A DNA stretch of 64,000 nucleotides from Thelonectria olida (Eukaryota > Ascomycota > Sordariomycetes > Hypocreales > Nectriaceae). Both the position numbers and the translations under genes were made by a program. The notes beneath the pieces are model-generated. The model saw only the letters and a list, made by a program, of their open reading frames with translations. It was not told the origin of the DNA and did not search any database. This document shows positions 39,333 to 49,819 of this stretch, one piece after another; within the stretch, counting starts at the first letter, position 1, and each line of letters starts with the position of its first letter. Where the stretch lies: the NCBI GenBank assembly GCA_020736575.1, contig JAGPYM010000004.1, positions 124,001 through 188,000 of the forward strand. The letters run 5' to 3'.

Positions 39333-39551
39333 AAAAAACACCGAGCGAGCTAAGATGCATACAACAAAATTTTCTTTTTCATTTTTTTCATTTCTTCTCG
39401 TTTCAGTTCAAACCATACTCAACACAAGAAGTGAGCAGGTTATAGACAAAGTCATTGTCCAGATATCAGACATGTGAAAAGACGAGCACAAAGACAAGAA
39501 GCTTCAACAACAACAGACTACCCTTACAACATGTTTCGATTCTTTTATTCT
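39333..39551. other. Convergent 3' region between mak21 and the cystatin-like gene
   Basis: 219 bp, rich in A and T, with no open frame of note. Probably both 3' untranslated regions. Confidence 0.6.
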
Positions 39552-40150
39552 TCAAGTGTCAAACCACTCGAGCTCGTCATCCTTGGTGAAGATGGCGCGG
39601 TACGTCTTGTCGCCGTCCGAGTGCTCCTTCTCCTCAGTGTGGATGCTGTGCAGCTTCGGGGGGTCGCCGCCGCCGCCGATGAAGACGCGGAAGTGGACGT
39701 AGGCCGGGCCGTCGTCGGCGAGGGCGGGGATGCGGAGCTTGGCGAACAAGTGGATGCCGTAGGCCGACGTCGCGACGCGCACCGACTCGACGTCGCCGGT
39801 CGAGAAGTCTGTTAGCTCGTCGTTGGAGATGTTTTTCTGCACACGTCAATCAACTGATAGCCAGGAAGCCATCTCGAGGGGAGGCTTACCGCGGCGGCAA
39901 AGTACTCGGGCTCATGCTCTATATGGGTGTTGGTTCCGGTCCAGGACAAGGCAGGGATGGCAATTGCTTACTGTTGTAGTCGTGGCGGAGATGGACGAGC
40001 TGCTTCTTGAGATCGGTGAGGATCTCGGAGAAGACAGTGATGGAGTCCTCCTTGGGAGGGTGGGCAGGGCCCAGCTCGACAGTCTCGGCGGTGGCCTTGT
40101 TCTGCTCGTTAGCCGTTGCATCGAATTTTGGGAGGTGTTCTATCTACCAT
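39552..40150 (-). CDS. Small conserved fungal protein, possibly stefin/cystatin-like
   Basis: Four coding exons on the minus strand: 40150-40148 (only the ATG), 40101-39972, 39918-39890 and 39836-39552, giving 148 residues. Junctions keep frame throughout. The protein has a helical first half (DSITVFSEILTDLKKQLVHL, HDYNKHEPEYFAAAK) and a beta-rich second half (VESVRVATSAYGIHLFAKLR, then AYVHFRVFIGGGGDPPKLHS, then DKTYRAIFTKDDELEWFDT). The YVHFRVF and KDDELEWF segments resemble the last strands of type 1 cystatins (stefins: YIHLRVF and KDDELxxF), but the QxVxG inhibitor loop is not obvious. Fold relation is inference; function is unknown. Alternatively it is an unrelated ascomycete-specific protein. 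No signal peptide. Confidence 0.7.
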
Positions 40151-41146
40151 TGCGATTGTTTTGGATTGATTGTTGCGCGTGTGAAGGATGTGGCGGTTGG
40201 GCTGAGGGAATGATGCAGACTTTACGATAATTACAAGAAACGTCGTTGCAGGCGTATTTGTAATGAGAGCGAGTACGTGTGATTCAAGGTTGAGAGCTCG
40301 AGGTATGATGTCAGGGACCGGTCAAGTAGATTCGTACCTTGATGAGGGGGAGCTGGTTTCATAAGGATGGACGGGAGCTCACCTGGAGGTACCTGGAGGT
40401 ACCTGGAGGTCAGTCAGTTAGGTAGGTACCCTACTTGGTGAGGCTGCTGACATGGGTACCTGCGCATGAGCACCAATACTCCGCAGGAATGTTACTGAAA
40501 CACCAACATGAGACAACGACCAAGACGCAAACAAATTATCAACGGCAGTTGCATGATTGGACATAGTTCCCATCTTGACATAATGTTAGAAGTGCATTAC
40601 GACGCAAAGTTGCATCTCGTGATGGCTTGGTGATGCCCTCAATGACAGCTGAGAGTGGGAGGGGAGCGTTCGTCTGACGTGCATCAACCGTCACAACTCA
40701 CAAGCTGCCAGATTCCAATGATACGTTTCCATGCGAGAAATGTCATGACATTTTGGTGCAAGACGAGTACATCGATGAACGAGCCATGAGTCTGTCACCG
40801 AGCCATGAGGAAAGGCGCGGAAGACTCGTTGACGTTTAACAAGTCTTGACCGCTTGCTTGATCCTTTGACGATTCTCTTCTTGTTTCTGAGCAAGGTTGG
40901 TCTCTTGTGCAGCCACTGTGGCGGTGTTGTTGACACGGGTGGCTTCAATCCCCGACCCGAGGTCCAGCAAGTCCCGGTTAAGTGAATATAGGCCGACGTC
41001 ATTCAACAAGGCGAGCACGCTTTGCCGCGGCAGCTCCGAATCCCGACCGACAATAAATGCCAAAATAAGGGTCCGACCCGGCTCAAAGTGGCTGCCAATT
41101 TTGTAACCATCACCTGCAACACGTCCAACACACAACATTCCAGACA
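40151..41146. promoter_or_regulatory. Divergent intergenic region, with GGTACCT repeats
   Basis: About 1 kb between two divergent genes. It holds three tandem copies of a 10-bp ACCTGGAGGT unit (40381-40410) and a further GGTAGGTACC block. A minus-strand frame of 122 codons (40836-41204) runs antisense into the thioesterase start and is not accepted as a gene. Confidence 0.55.
40381..40410. repeat. Three perfect copies of ACCTGGAGGT
   Basis: A 10-bp unit in tandem, each unit containing an imperfect inverted repeat. It is followed by GGTAGGTACC. The position is in the promoter of the small cystatin-like gene. Confidence 0.85.
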
Positions 41147-42126
41147 ATGTTGGCCCAGCAGATCGGTCGCAACGGCCGCCAGGTGGCTCGGCGACTAGCC
41201 ACACCTGGCCACATTCGCCGTTACGTTGCGACGCAAGCTCAAGGTAAGTAACTCAGAACGGCCACCATGTCAGCACTTACACGGGGAGCACAAGCGCAAT
41301 AGTTACTGAACAAACTCGGTGTCGTGGCTAGGGAATACAGCTTCGTCAGGTGGCGTCTTTCGATCGGCCCTTACCATGGGACTCGTGGGCCTCACCTTCG
41401 GCGCGGCGGGCGCCGGCACCATGTGGTACACGATGCGACAGAGCGGTATGGGCTTCTTCTCGGACGAGGAGAGCCTGAAGCGCTTCGTACCCGGCGATGA
41501 CGAGGCGCGACTCGTTGACGATACCATCAGCAAGCTCCCCATAGTGGCGCAGCTGCGCGCCGATCCGAAGTACAAGGAGTCGCGACCGCACATGAAGATG
41601 CCAGCGGCGTACCGCAGTCGCAGCCTGACAGGCAGCGCTCTGCTGGGCCCAGGCAAGATGGTTCTCCCGCCGTACGCGTGGCTCGAGGACGGCGGCAAGT
41701 CAATCGTGTGCATCTCGTACGTTGGCGACGACCTCTGCGGGCACCCGGGTATCGTGCACGGGGGCTTACTGGCAACCATGCTGGACGAGGGGCTGGCGCG
41801 ATGTTGCTTTGGCGCGCTGCCACACAATATTGGCGTGACAGCCAACTTGAATATCGACTATCGCAAGCCAACACCGGCGGGAAGCTTCTTGGTGTTGCGG
41901 GCTGTCACGACCAAGGTTGAGGGTCGCAAGGCGTGGGTGAAGGGTCATATCGAGCTGTTGGCTAAGCCAGGTGAGGAGCCGACGATCCTGGCCGAGGCTA
42001 CGGGCTTGTTCGTCTCACCCAAGTATGCGGCGGTAAGTTGAATGTTTCCCCATATTAGCATATCTGAGGGTTGTGCGCTGATGAGTAACTTGACGGTTGC
42101 AATAGATGATGCCCAAAATCAGCTAG
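41147..42126 (+). CDS. Mitochondrial hotdog-fold thioesterase (4HBT/PaaI-like, membrane anchored)
   Basis: Exons are 41147-41243, 41332-42032 and 42106-42126, coding for 272 residues. The first exon encodes an Arg-rich presequence (MLAQQIGRNGRQVARRLATP) typical of mitochondria. It is followed by one predicted membrane segment (MGLVGLTFGAAGAGTMWYTM). The hotdog domain covers about 90-268, with the signature HPGIVHGGLLATMLDEGLAR (HGG plus the acidic residue of the helix) and the strands NLNIDYRKPTPAGSFLVLRA. Proteins of this kind hydrolyse acyl-CoA thioesters; yeast Fmp10 is a mitochondrial relative as I recall. The acceptor at 41331 is chosen because earlier AGs give a stop; an in-phase alternative at 41340 would shorten the protein by three residues. 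The last exon is only seven codons. The substrate is unknown. Confidence 0.85.
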
Positions 42127-43127
42127 AACAAGGCGACACGAGACAATACGACCTAACGGAACCCAGGACGAATATAGAAAGGCGCATGGAAGGCATGGCT
42201 TAGATAGAGATATGAGGGTGTATTACTAACGCCCATGTATGCATGATGCCATCTGCGGAAGATATTAGACAAGAGGCGATAGAGCGCTAGAGGAGTTCTT
42301 TTTTTCCAAGCAAGCGGACGAATGAGCGTGGATAAAGGGCGAATGGTCAGCAAATAAGTTAGAGGATAGGATGGTCAAGGGGAGTTGGAGGGACTCTTTG
42401 GAATTAGTTGGTCGGGTCGTTGTTCTTTGCGGGGAGATTCGAGATCTCATCCGCAACCGTCTGCAAATCAGAGCCAGAGAGAGACCGACTTCCGGCCGCG
42501 TGGAGCCACCGAGATGGAACGTCGGGGTGGGCACCGATGGTGTCATCGCGGCCGTCTGCAAATAGAAAGCCATCATGGTTGATTTTTTCACCTTTTGAGG
42601 CGGCAACTCTTCGAAGTAATGGCGCATCCCGCTGGGGCTTGTACAAATCAAGTCTGGGTTGACCCAATGTTTAATGTGCTGCGAATGTGCGCCATGGATG
42701 GCGTCTTTTCTGGTTTTGATGCGACGAGCCGAGAGAGAGCACCAGTGAGAGAGATCGGACGGGTGGAAGATGGTGATGCAGGAGAGAAGAGATGAAAAGG
42801 ATAAAAAGAACAAAAATGAAAATAAAAGAAGAAAGAAAGGAAAAAGTGACAAAAGTGAGACGTGCATGGATCTATTCGAACAGGGAAAGAACAAAATACC
42901 CCTTCACCCATCACCCCTTCCATCCCTAATATCTTGGAGACGAGGCACCACGTAACTTGCACACGCAACTCCCCATTCCCCTTCACCACCCACGTAACAC
43001 CTCGAAACAAAAGCCGGCATCGGACGCCTCTCTTCTTCTTTTTTCCCTTCTCTCCTCTGTATTCTTCGTCTTCTTCCTGCATACTTTGTCAAATCTTTCC
43101 GTGATACCCTCCACATTTTCTTTCACA
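42127..43127. promoter_or_regulatory. Intergenic region upstream of the APS kinase gene
   Basis: It begins with the 3' end of the thioesterase gene. A purine-rich, A-dominated tract of about 75 bp (42780-42855) and a CT-rich leader (about 43020-43125) precede the APS kinase ATG. Both are typical of an actively transcribed fungal promoter. No gene is seen; the 209-codon minus-strand frame is the complement of the A-rich tract. Confidence 0.6.
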
Positions 43128-43960
43128 ATGGCTACGTGAGTCTCTCGCTCGTCCCCCCCCGCCAGTTCTTCCATTTTCTCCCCCTCCTCCAAAAATTTAC
43201 CCCGCCATTGTTTTCCTCCCCGTCCTCCTTTTCATCCACCTTCACAAGGTCTTAAGACGGGAAAACGACGAACAAGACTTGATTTCAATTGATTCAAGAG
43301 CATAAACTCGAAACACTCAGACAGCTAACACTCAACTCTAGCAATATCACCTGGCACCCTTCCCTCTCCCGCTCCGAGCGCAACCAGCTCCGCGGCCAGC
43401 GCGGCCTCACCCTCTGGTTCACCGGCCTCTCCGCCTCGGGCAAGTCCACCGTCGCCACCGCCCTCGAGCAGCACCTCCTGCACCTCGGCGTCACTGCCTA
43501 CCGCCTCGACGGCGACAACGTGCGCTTCGGCCTCAACAAGGACCTGGGCTTCTCCGAGAAGGACCGCAACGAGAACATCCGCCGCATCTCCGAGGTCGCC
43601 AAGCTGTTCGCCGACTCCTCCACCGTCGCAATCACCTCCTTCATCTCCCCCTACCGTGCCGACCGCGACGTTGCTCGTGAGCTGCACGCCCAGAGCGCCC
43701 ACGGCAACGACGAGGCCATCCCCTTTGTCGAGGTCTACGTCGACGTGCCCCTCGAGGTTGCTGAGCAGCGTGATCCCAAGGGTCTTTACAAGAAGGCCCG
43801 CGCTGGTGAGATCAAGGAGTTCACCGGTATCTCTGCTCCCTATGAGGCTCCTGAAAACCCCGAGATTGTCATCAAGACCCACGAGAACTCTGTCGAGGAG
43901 TGTGTCGCCCAGATTGTCGAGTGGCTCAAGGAGAAGAAGTACATCACCACGTCAGCTTAA
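43128..43960 (+). CDS. met14: Adenylyl-sulfate (APS) kinase
   Basis: Exons are 43128-43135 (ATG GCT AC) and 43342-43960, giving 208 residues, the usual length. The 206-bp intron interrupts codon 3, and its acceptor (CAACTCTAG) joins in phase to MATNITWHPS. The P-loop GLSASGKST lies at about residues 31-39. [20 protein letters not shown] and [13 protein letters not shown] form the APS-binding region, [14 protein letters not shown] the mobile lid, and [20 protein letters not shown] is diagnostic. The enzyme phosphorylates adenosine 5'-phosphosulfate to PAPS, the second step of sulfate assimilation, in the cytosol. The coding DNA is strongly C-biased at third positions, suggesting high expression. 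Confidence 0.96.
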
Positions 43961-44223
43961 GTAGCTACACTATAGAGAAAGCCCTTGTTCATAGAAGGCG
44001 CAAATTCGTTTATATACAGGCATCCACTGTAAAGAAGGATCGGTAGAAACTGGTGTTAAAAGAGGATTGGATATTACTGCCATAGCGCGCCCAGTCGTCA
44101 TCCCTGGGCATGATAGAGTTGAATACAGGCGTCCACGCATGCAAATCTACCGTTCTGTTCTGTTCTTTGCTCATCTTCTCCTTCCCAGTCCCGTCTTCTT
44201 CATTATCATCGTCGTCCTGATCA
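43961..44223. other. Convergent 3' region between met14 and vma5
   Basis: 263 bp separating two convergent stop codons; no coding frame. Confidence 0.6.
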
Positions 44224-45629
44224 TCAAGGGAACTCGACTTCGTAGTATACATAAGCCGTATATTCGTGTCCCTCCCCAGTGGGAAGTCCAGCCGCTGCCA
44301 TTTCTGAGCTCAATGCGGCATCATCCTTGGTGATCTTGCCACGTTTGTCTCTTCCAAATGCATTGCCTCCGAGATACGAGTAGTTCGAATCCAGTGCTGT
44401 CTTCACCTTAGGGGCCAGCTTGGATGTCGTCTAATGATGTCGTCAGTAACCTGGGTCCGTCTGCGCGTAAGGGGGGCAGCTTACCTTGACCAGGGCAGTC
44501 ACGTAATCCAGGGGCAGACCGTAGCGGAGAACCGCCTCAACAAACACCCTCAAGGTCAGGATGTGGATCCAAATCATGACACTCTCGCTCCATCCTGTTC
44601 GTGCCATGCGCAGAGCCTCTCCGCACACCTTGCGTTCCTCGTTGGTTACTCGGTCCAGCTCGCGTTGCTCCTCCTCTCGGCCACCCTCAACATGCTTGTA
44701 TTGGCGCGGCGTCCATTTTTGTTCTCTGGCCTTTTGCAGGAACTCGGCGCTGTGCTTCTTAAATGTGGAAACGGCAAAAAGGGCAAACTCGTCATCCTGA
44801 GCCACCTGGGTGGCAGATCGGGGGACAACCATGGGAGCTAGCGTCTCGTAGCTCTTCAGGAAATCCTTCTTGGCATTTAGGGGAACGACGATGAGGTGCG
44901 TCTCAATATACTCAGAGTCTTGGATGAGGAGCGATGGGTCGACAATAGGCGCCAAGGACTTGGTTGATAGGTTGCCACTAGAACGCGAGTCGGTCAGTAC
45001 CTGAGTTTGAACATCGTCATGGCCAATAGTACTTACGTCTGGCGACGCTGAAGAGTAGCGAGGTTCGTCTTGATCGAGTTGTACTGACTGAACTTGGATT
45101 TGACGTCACCGTCCACGGTAACAAGCTCCTGGACAACAGCAGTTAGTGATGGAGCTCCGGGCCGCAGGACAACAGCAATATCGTGCCTTTTGCAAAGTGC
45201 TAATGAGCTCACCCAGAGACTTGTCAGCTCGGTATCGAATCTTATTCCAGCTAAAGCTGTTAAGGTACTGGTCGGTGGGCTCTGGGATAGCTATCAGCGA
45301 TAGGGCACAGCGGAGGGGAATCGGCGCTACGCACTGTCGTTGACCATCTTGTACTGTGCGATTCGATCCTCGTCGCCGTTGAGGACTGTCCGCAGGGAAT
45401 CGGCAACCTTGGAAACCACAGCTTGGCAAGAGGCCTCAAGCTTCGTCAGGTCATCGGCCTGCTGGACCAGGGCATCGAGGGTTCCAATCTTGAAATCGGG
45501 GACGTTGAAGGGGACGACGGTGCCGTTGTCGGGGGAAATGGTTTCGCTCAAGGAGTTGAGAGCGCTTCGCTTGTCGTTGGAGTCGAAGCCGCCGAGGGGC
45601 AGCGAGAGAAGGGCGTATTTCGTCGTCAT
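44224..45629 (-). CDS. vma5: V-type ATPase subunit C (Vma5)
   Basis: Five exons on the minus strand: 45629-45335, 45281-45187, 45128-45037, 44977-44485 and 44430-44224. The 393 residues almost equal yeast Vma5 (392). Family landmarks are the start MTTKYALLSLPLGGFDSN, the segment PTDQYLNSFSWNKIRYRADK, ELVTVDGDVKSKFSQYN, LQRRQTGNLSTKSLAPIVDP and the C-terminal half with ARTGWSESVMIWIHILTLRV and SYLGGNAFGRDKRGKITKD. Subunit C clamps the V1 stator to Vo and is released on glucose loss, disassembling the pump. Intron 2 (45186-45129) has a GC donor rather than GT. The last exon (SNYSYLGGNAFG) is conserved, which confirms the splice. It lies divergent to the AT-hook gene. Confidence 0.94.
45129..45186 (-). 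other. GC-AG intron in vma5
   Basis: On the minus strand the exon ends CAAAAG and the intron starts GCACGA. It has a strong CTAAC branch site and ends GTCCAG. Only this junction keeps the conserved LQK-ELVTVD reading. No GT donor nearby preserves frame. Confidence 0.8.
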
Positions 45630-46332
45630 TTTGCCGAATGCAAGTAGAGCTTGATGGATAGATGGAAAGGTCTAGGAGGTAGATGGAGGCGGCCCCAGCA
45701 CAGAGGGATGACGAGGAGAAGGTGTTGCTCGGAACACAAGAGCTGTAGCGTTTGGTGCAGCTGGAATCAAGTGCTCATCGATTGGAAGCCTGACGATGGC
45801 CTTGTTTTTTGAGGGATAGAGGTCTACGGCGTTGTGATAGAGGACGAGCCAGCAACGAAGCACCATCAGCAGCAGCAACGGGAGCTCCATTGCTGTCGGG
45901 GCACGTCAGCTTGGCATGGATGGTGGGGCGAGGCGGCCCCTCGTTTAGATGCATTGAGAATACCCAGGTACGCACGTATGTTAATAGCCGAGTCTGATTC
46001 ATAGGTAGTTGCTTTATCCGGCAAAGCGCGCCTTCAGACAAGGGACCACATTTGGACTAGCCCAAGCCACTAGCCCGTAATATCGTCACGGGGTGGACCT
46101 TGTCCACTAATTCTTTAACACGATCACCATCGTCAACAACACCACGAAGATAAACCTCCGTATGCGATTGCGCTCCAACGTCTTATGAGCCATTATTTTG
46201 GCCTTGGCTAATATCGCATCGTTCTCTTCTGTGTACTCCTAGTCCATCCGATCTCGCACCTCCGATTGCAGCTTTGGGGAATGTCTGTCGGTCCGCGCTT
46301 CGGGATCCGGATGCTTCCTGACAACGCATACC
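45630..46332. promoter_or_regulatory. Divergent region between vma5 and the AT-hook gene
   Basis: 703 bp carrying both promoters. No gene is supported; short frames lack coding character. A GGTACG word lies near 45966. Confidence 0.55.
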
Positions 46333-49057
46333 ATGGCCGACTCAACTGCGCGTATGTAAATATATTAAAACCTCCGATCGCGATTTGCGACAGCCGCGAT
46401 TCTGACCGCGCCATATAGAATCCATCGCCGAAACCACCTCGTCTAGTCCTCCAACACTGTCCGCTCCAGCCACTGGAGAGGACCGCCCCGCGGCATCCAC
46501 GACCCCATCGACCTCGACTACGAAAACTCCACCTGCAGTTGAGACCCAAGCCGAAGAAAATCAAGCTGAAGAGACTCAGCCCGAGGAGACTCCAGCTACA
46601 GATAGCCCGAGGAGAGATGATCTTAGGCCGGCAGCTGCTGTTAACTACAATGAACGGACCTCAAGCGAGCCCAATGGAAACAGAAATGCGCCGGCGGCCG
46701 CGCCCGTTGTGAATCCTCAACTCCAATGCGTCGACGCCATTGATCCTAGCATAAGGAACCCAGTACCGAGTAAACTAATGGGCAAAGTCGATGGGCGAAA
46801 TGGCAAATTCGCTGTGATATCCATGGGTCTTCCTCGGCCAGATACGGAGCAACGTGGCCAAGCAGCAAAGCGATCGAGTGAATCAACTGCGGCTCTTTCT
46901 CAAGCTGCCAACAAAGACGGATATCGACCTTTAAAGCGGACGCGTTTTATCCCCCCCAACTTCCGTCACCAGTGGCTTCCTGCCTCAACTGGTGGTGCTC
47001 CCGCTGCTCCTCCGACAGCTCAGGCGGGAGTGCTAATACCTGCTCCTCCTCAATTTTCAACATTGGCACCTGGGTTTGCACCCGTAGCTCCTCGGGGGGT
47101 TGCTCCTCCTCCACCTCCACCTCCACCTCCACCGCCACCACGAATGCGCCCCGGTCTCCCACCGGCTGAGGTCAAGGATGAACAGGCTCGACTTCTCACG
47201 CTCCTCAGGAGTCTGCACCCTGTGCTCGTGGTAGATCAGATTTGCAAAGCCGTGGCGTACTTTGGTGGTGTCCCAGGAGCTCCTCCACCTCCAGACGGAG
47301 TCTTCCCCGACAGTGCCTCATCCAACGGCCATGGAGCCCTCTTAATCAGCTGGCTTGCCGAAATATTCCCACCAGTAGATGCCAGGCGGTCCAGCAGCCA
47401 AACACCTGCCGCGATATCTGCTATCGGAACACCCCTAGCCGCTATCACCCATAGAAAGGGCCGGGGACGTCCCAAAGGGAGCAAAGGCGGCAAGCGAAAA
47501 AGACCCAAGGATATGCCGTCTACAGTGCCCGAAGCCAATACAACCAATAACACCACCGCTGAGAGAGCATCTCAACCTAATGCCAGTGCCGTTGGAACGA
47601 CGCCATCTCAGAACCAGGAATCGCCGGCCCAAGCAGCCCAGAGTCAGGCCAGCGCCATTGCCCAAGCTGCCTTGACTGGACAAGAAAATACCAATGAACC
47701 CATCACAACTCCTATTCGTCGGGGGCGTGGTCGCCCTAAAGGATCAAAGAATAAGCCAAAACCTCAACACGTGACAGCATTTGATGGTTCAACTGTCAGG
47801 TTAAATGTTGGCGCAGGAGCCGCATCTCAATTCTCTGCGGTCAACTCCCCTCTGGCTCACAAATCTACGAATCCGCCTGGGCAAGCGAATGCGGATCAAG
47901 CCCATGTTGGTCAAGCAAATCATGTGAACGGAGCTAGGACTGCACCAAGTTTGCCAACTACAGCTCCTGATGCCACGCAACAGGGCGCACCACCAGTAGA
48001 CCCATCCCAAGCAATCAGTATTGCGACGTCGGGAGCTCAAGAAGGTCGAGGAGCTCAGCTTTCCGAGGTAACTGGAAATGGCCATGGTGCTCAGTATATT
48101 CAGGCCCCTCAGTCGGCCGTGCCTCCTGAAAGAACTCAGGGTAGCTATGGTGTTCAGAATATTCAGGCCCCTGGCCCAGCCGCGCAAAACGCCATAACGA
48201 CTTCTCCCGTCTCGCGCAAGCGGAAGAATACCCAACCTTCTTCAGGAGCAAGTCAGCAACTACAGCAAGCAATCAACGCTTTGCAAACACCCACCACTAA
48301 TACCACCCGAGCGCCTCTTCCACACTCTCAGCCAGCCAAACGACGTCGAACCAGTTCAAACACGGGGACGAACAACGCTGCTTCACAACCGCCTCCCTCA
48401 TCTACGTCAGCGTCACCAAACCTCCCAAGCAGCGCAGAAGCTCCATCTCCAGTACATGCGTTAAGGAGAGCGATGATGCAGGAGGAACAGCAGCAGCAGC
48501 AGCAGCAACAGCAATCGTCACCCAACGCGAACCAAAACCACCAACCACCCAATCAAGTCCAGGTCTCTCCTCAAGCAACTGCCCAAGCAACCCCTGCACA
48601 GCCGGCTGCCCTGGCGACTAATTGGCAACGAAATCAACCTCCCCGGCTTCAGCCGCGTCCGCAGAATACCAGAACGGCGCAGTCTTACTTCCAGTCGCAA
48701 CAGCAGAGGCAGATGCCAAATCAGTACGGACAGGCTGGGAACGCGGGCGAACGCTACGGGCGGAGCACACCCACCGGCCAGTTCCAACAGGCCATGATGA
48801 ATCCATCACCCTCGGGCTTGGCCAGCCGACAACCACCATCACGACAGCAGCCGCCGCCGCCACAGTCGCAGCAAAATCAACAACCCACGTCGTCACAGTC
48901 ATCACAGTCCATCAGTCCGTATCAAGGCTACACGGGCTCAAATTACATGGATATGGACTATTCGTCCACCAATTTTGGCGGGCAGACCCAGCTCGAGGCT
49001 GCTTTGGCGGAGCCTAACGTGCGTGAGAGTCTCTACAATGCCATGGGCCGTCGTTGA
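46333..49057 (+). CDS. AT-hook protein with poly-Pro and poly-Gln tracts
   Basis: Exons are 46333-46351 and 46419-49057, coding for 885 residues. The N-terminus is Thr/Pro/Glu-rich. A conserved-looking block YRPLKRTRFIPPNFRHQWLP precedes a run of twelve prolines (about 47105-47141). A short structured segment (EQARLLTLLRSLHPVLVVDQ, continuing ICKAVAYFGG) comes next. Two AT-hooks of the GRGRPKGSK type lie near residues 353 and 442, followed by basic residues. The second half is Gln/Asn/Ser/Pro-rich, with nine glutamines near 48488-48514. The protein ends with a conserved-looking tail (YMDMDYSSTNFGGQTQLEAA through NVRESLYNAMGRR). AT-hooks bind the minor groove of AT-rich DNA, so a nuclear chromatin role is likely; the exact function is unknown. 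Two copies of GxQxIQAP near 48090-48170 suggest a small internal duplication. Confidence 0.82.
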
Positions 49058-49819
49058 CGCAGCGTCTTCAAAAGTAACGATAAGATGTTTTATATTTTCA
49101 TGTTAGTATGGCGTAAGGTGTCAGATGGCAAAGGTAGGGGACATGGGAACTTGGGAGCATGTGCGGATATGTATCTTAGCAAGGAGTCTTTATGTGTCTT
49201 TCGATGTCCTTTGATGAAGGGAGGGATGAACTACAAATGGGCTTTGTTAAGCCATGCCTGGCAGAGTTATAGATGATACGAAGACAGTCACGACACCAAG
49301 GTACTACGAGGAGACAGCCAAGATGATATACCCCTTGAACAGCATCGAATTATTCCATCTGAATTCTGCGGTATCCTTTTCATTCCATTCGGAAATCCAG
49401 ACAATCAACGTGCTATGGCGGTGATGCGACATGAACTTGTTTGTAAACAAAGAAAAGTGCAGATGCTCGTGGTCCCTGGTACTCTATCCATACTTCCAGC
49501 CAGCTTACAACCTCCCCCGAATAATGGCCCTGACATGAGACGACCGCTAAATGGTCAAGTATCAATAGTAAAGAGAAAAAAAACAATCGGTATAATCTGC
49601 CCGGTGCTCCATTCCAATGTCGCACATTGCAACACGGTATCCATTTCCCTGAAAACCACCAAACGCCTTATAATGCTCATGACCCTCCTTGAGATACAGC
49701 CCCAAACCGGCAGTGGTATAATGAGAAAAGAAAAGTAGACAAGAAAATTGGCGAAGACCAGACATGCCAAGTAGATTGGAAGGCAAAAAGGAATCGGTCT
49801 AAGTAAACCAAAACGCCGT
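49058..49819. other. Convergent 3' region between the AT-hook and F-box genes
   Basis: 762 bp between two convergent stop codons. It is AT-richer than its flanks and only short frames are present. Probably two long 3' untranslated regions. Confidence 0.6.

Noticed and set aside
40836..41204. 122-codon minus-strand frame upstream of and antisense to the thioesterase start
   Set aside because: No recognisable domain; it overlaps the first coding exon of a well-supported gene and the frame is short enough to be chance.
42660..42700. Possible CYS3/MetR-type sulfur regulator site upstream of APS kinase
   Set aside because: The best match keeps only about seven of the ten consensus positions of ATGRYRYCAT, which is not better than chance over 1 kb.
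42265..42894. 209-codon minus-strand frame with a hydrophobic Phe/Leu start
   Set aside because: It is the complement of the A-rich promoter tract before the APS kinase gene, which mimics a membrane segment.
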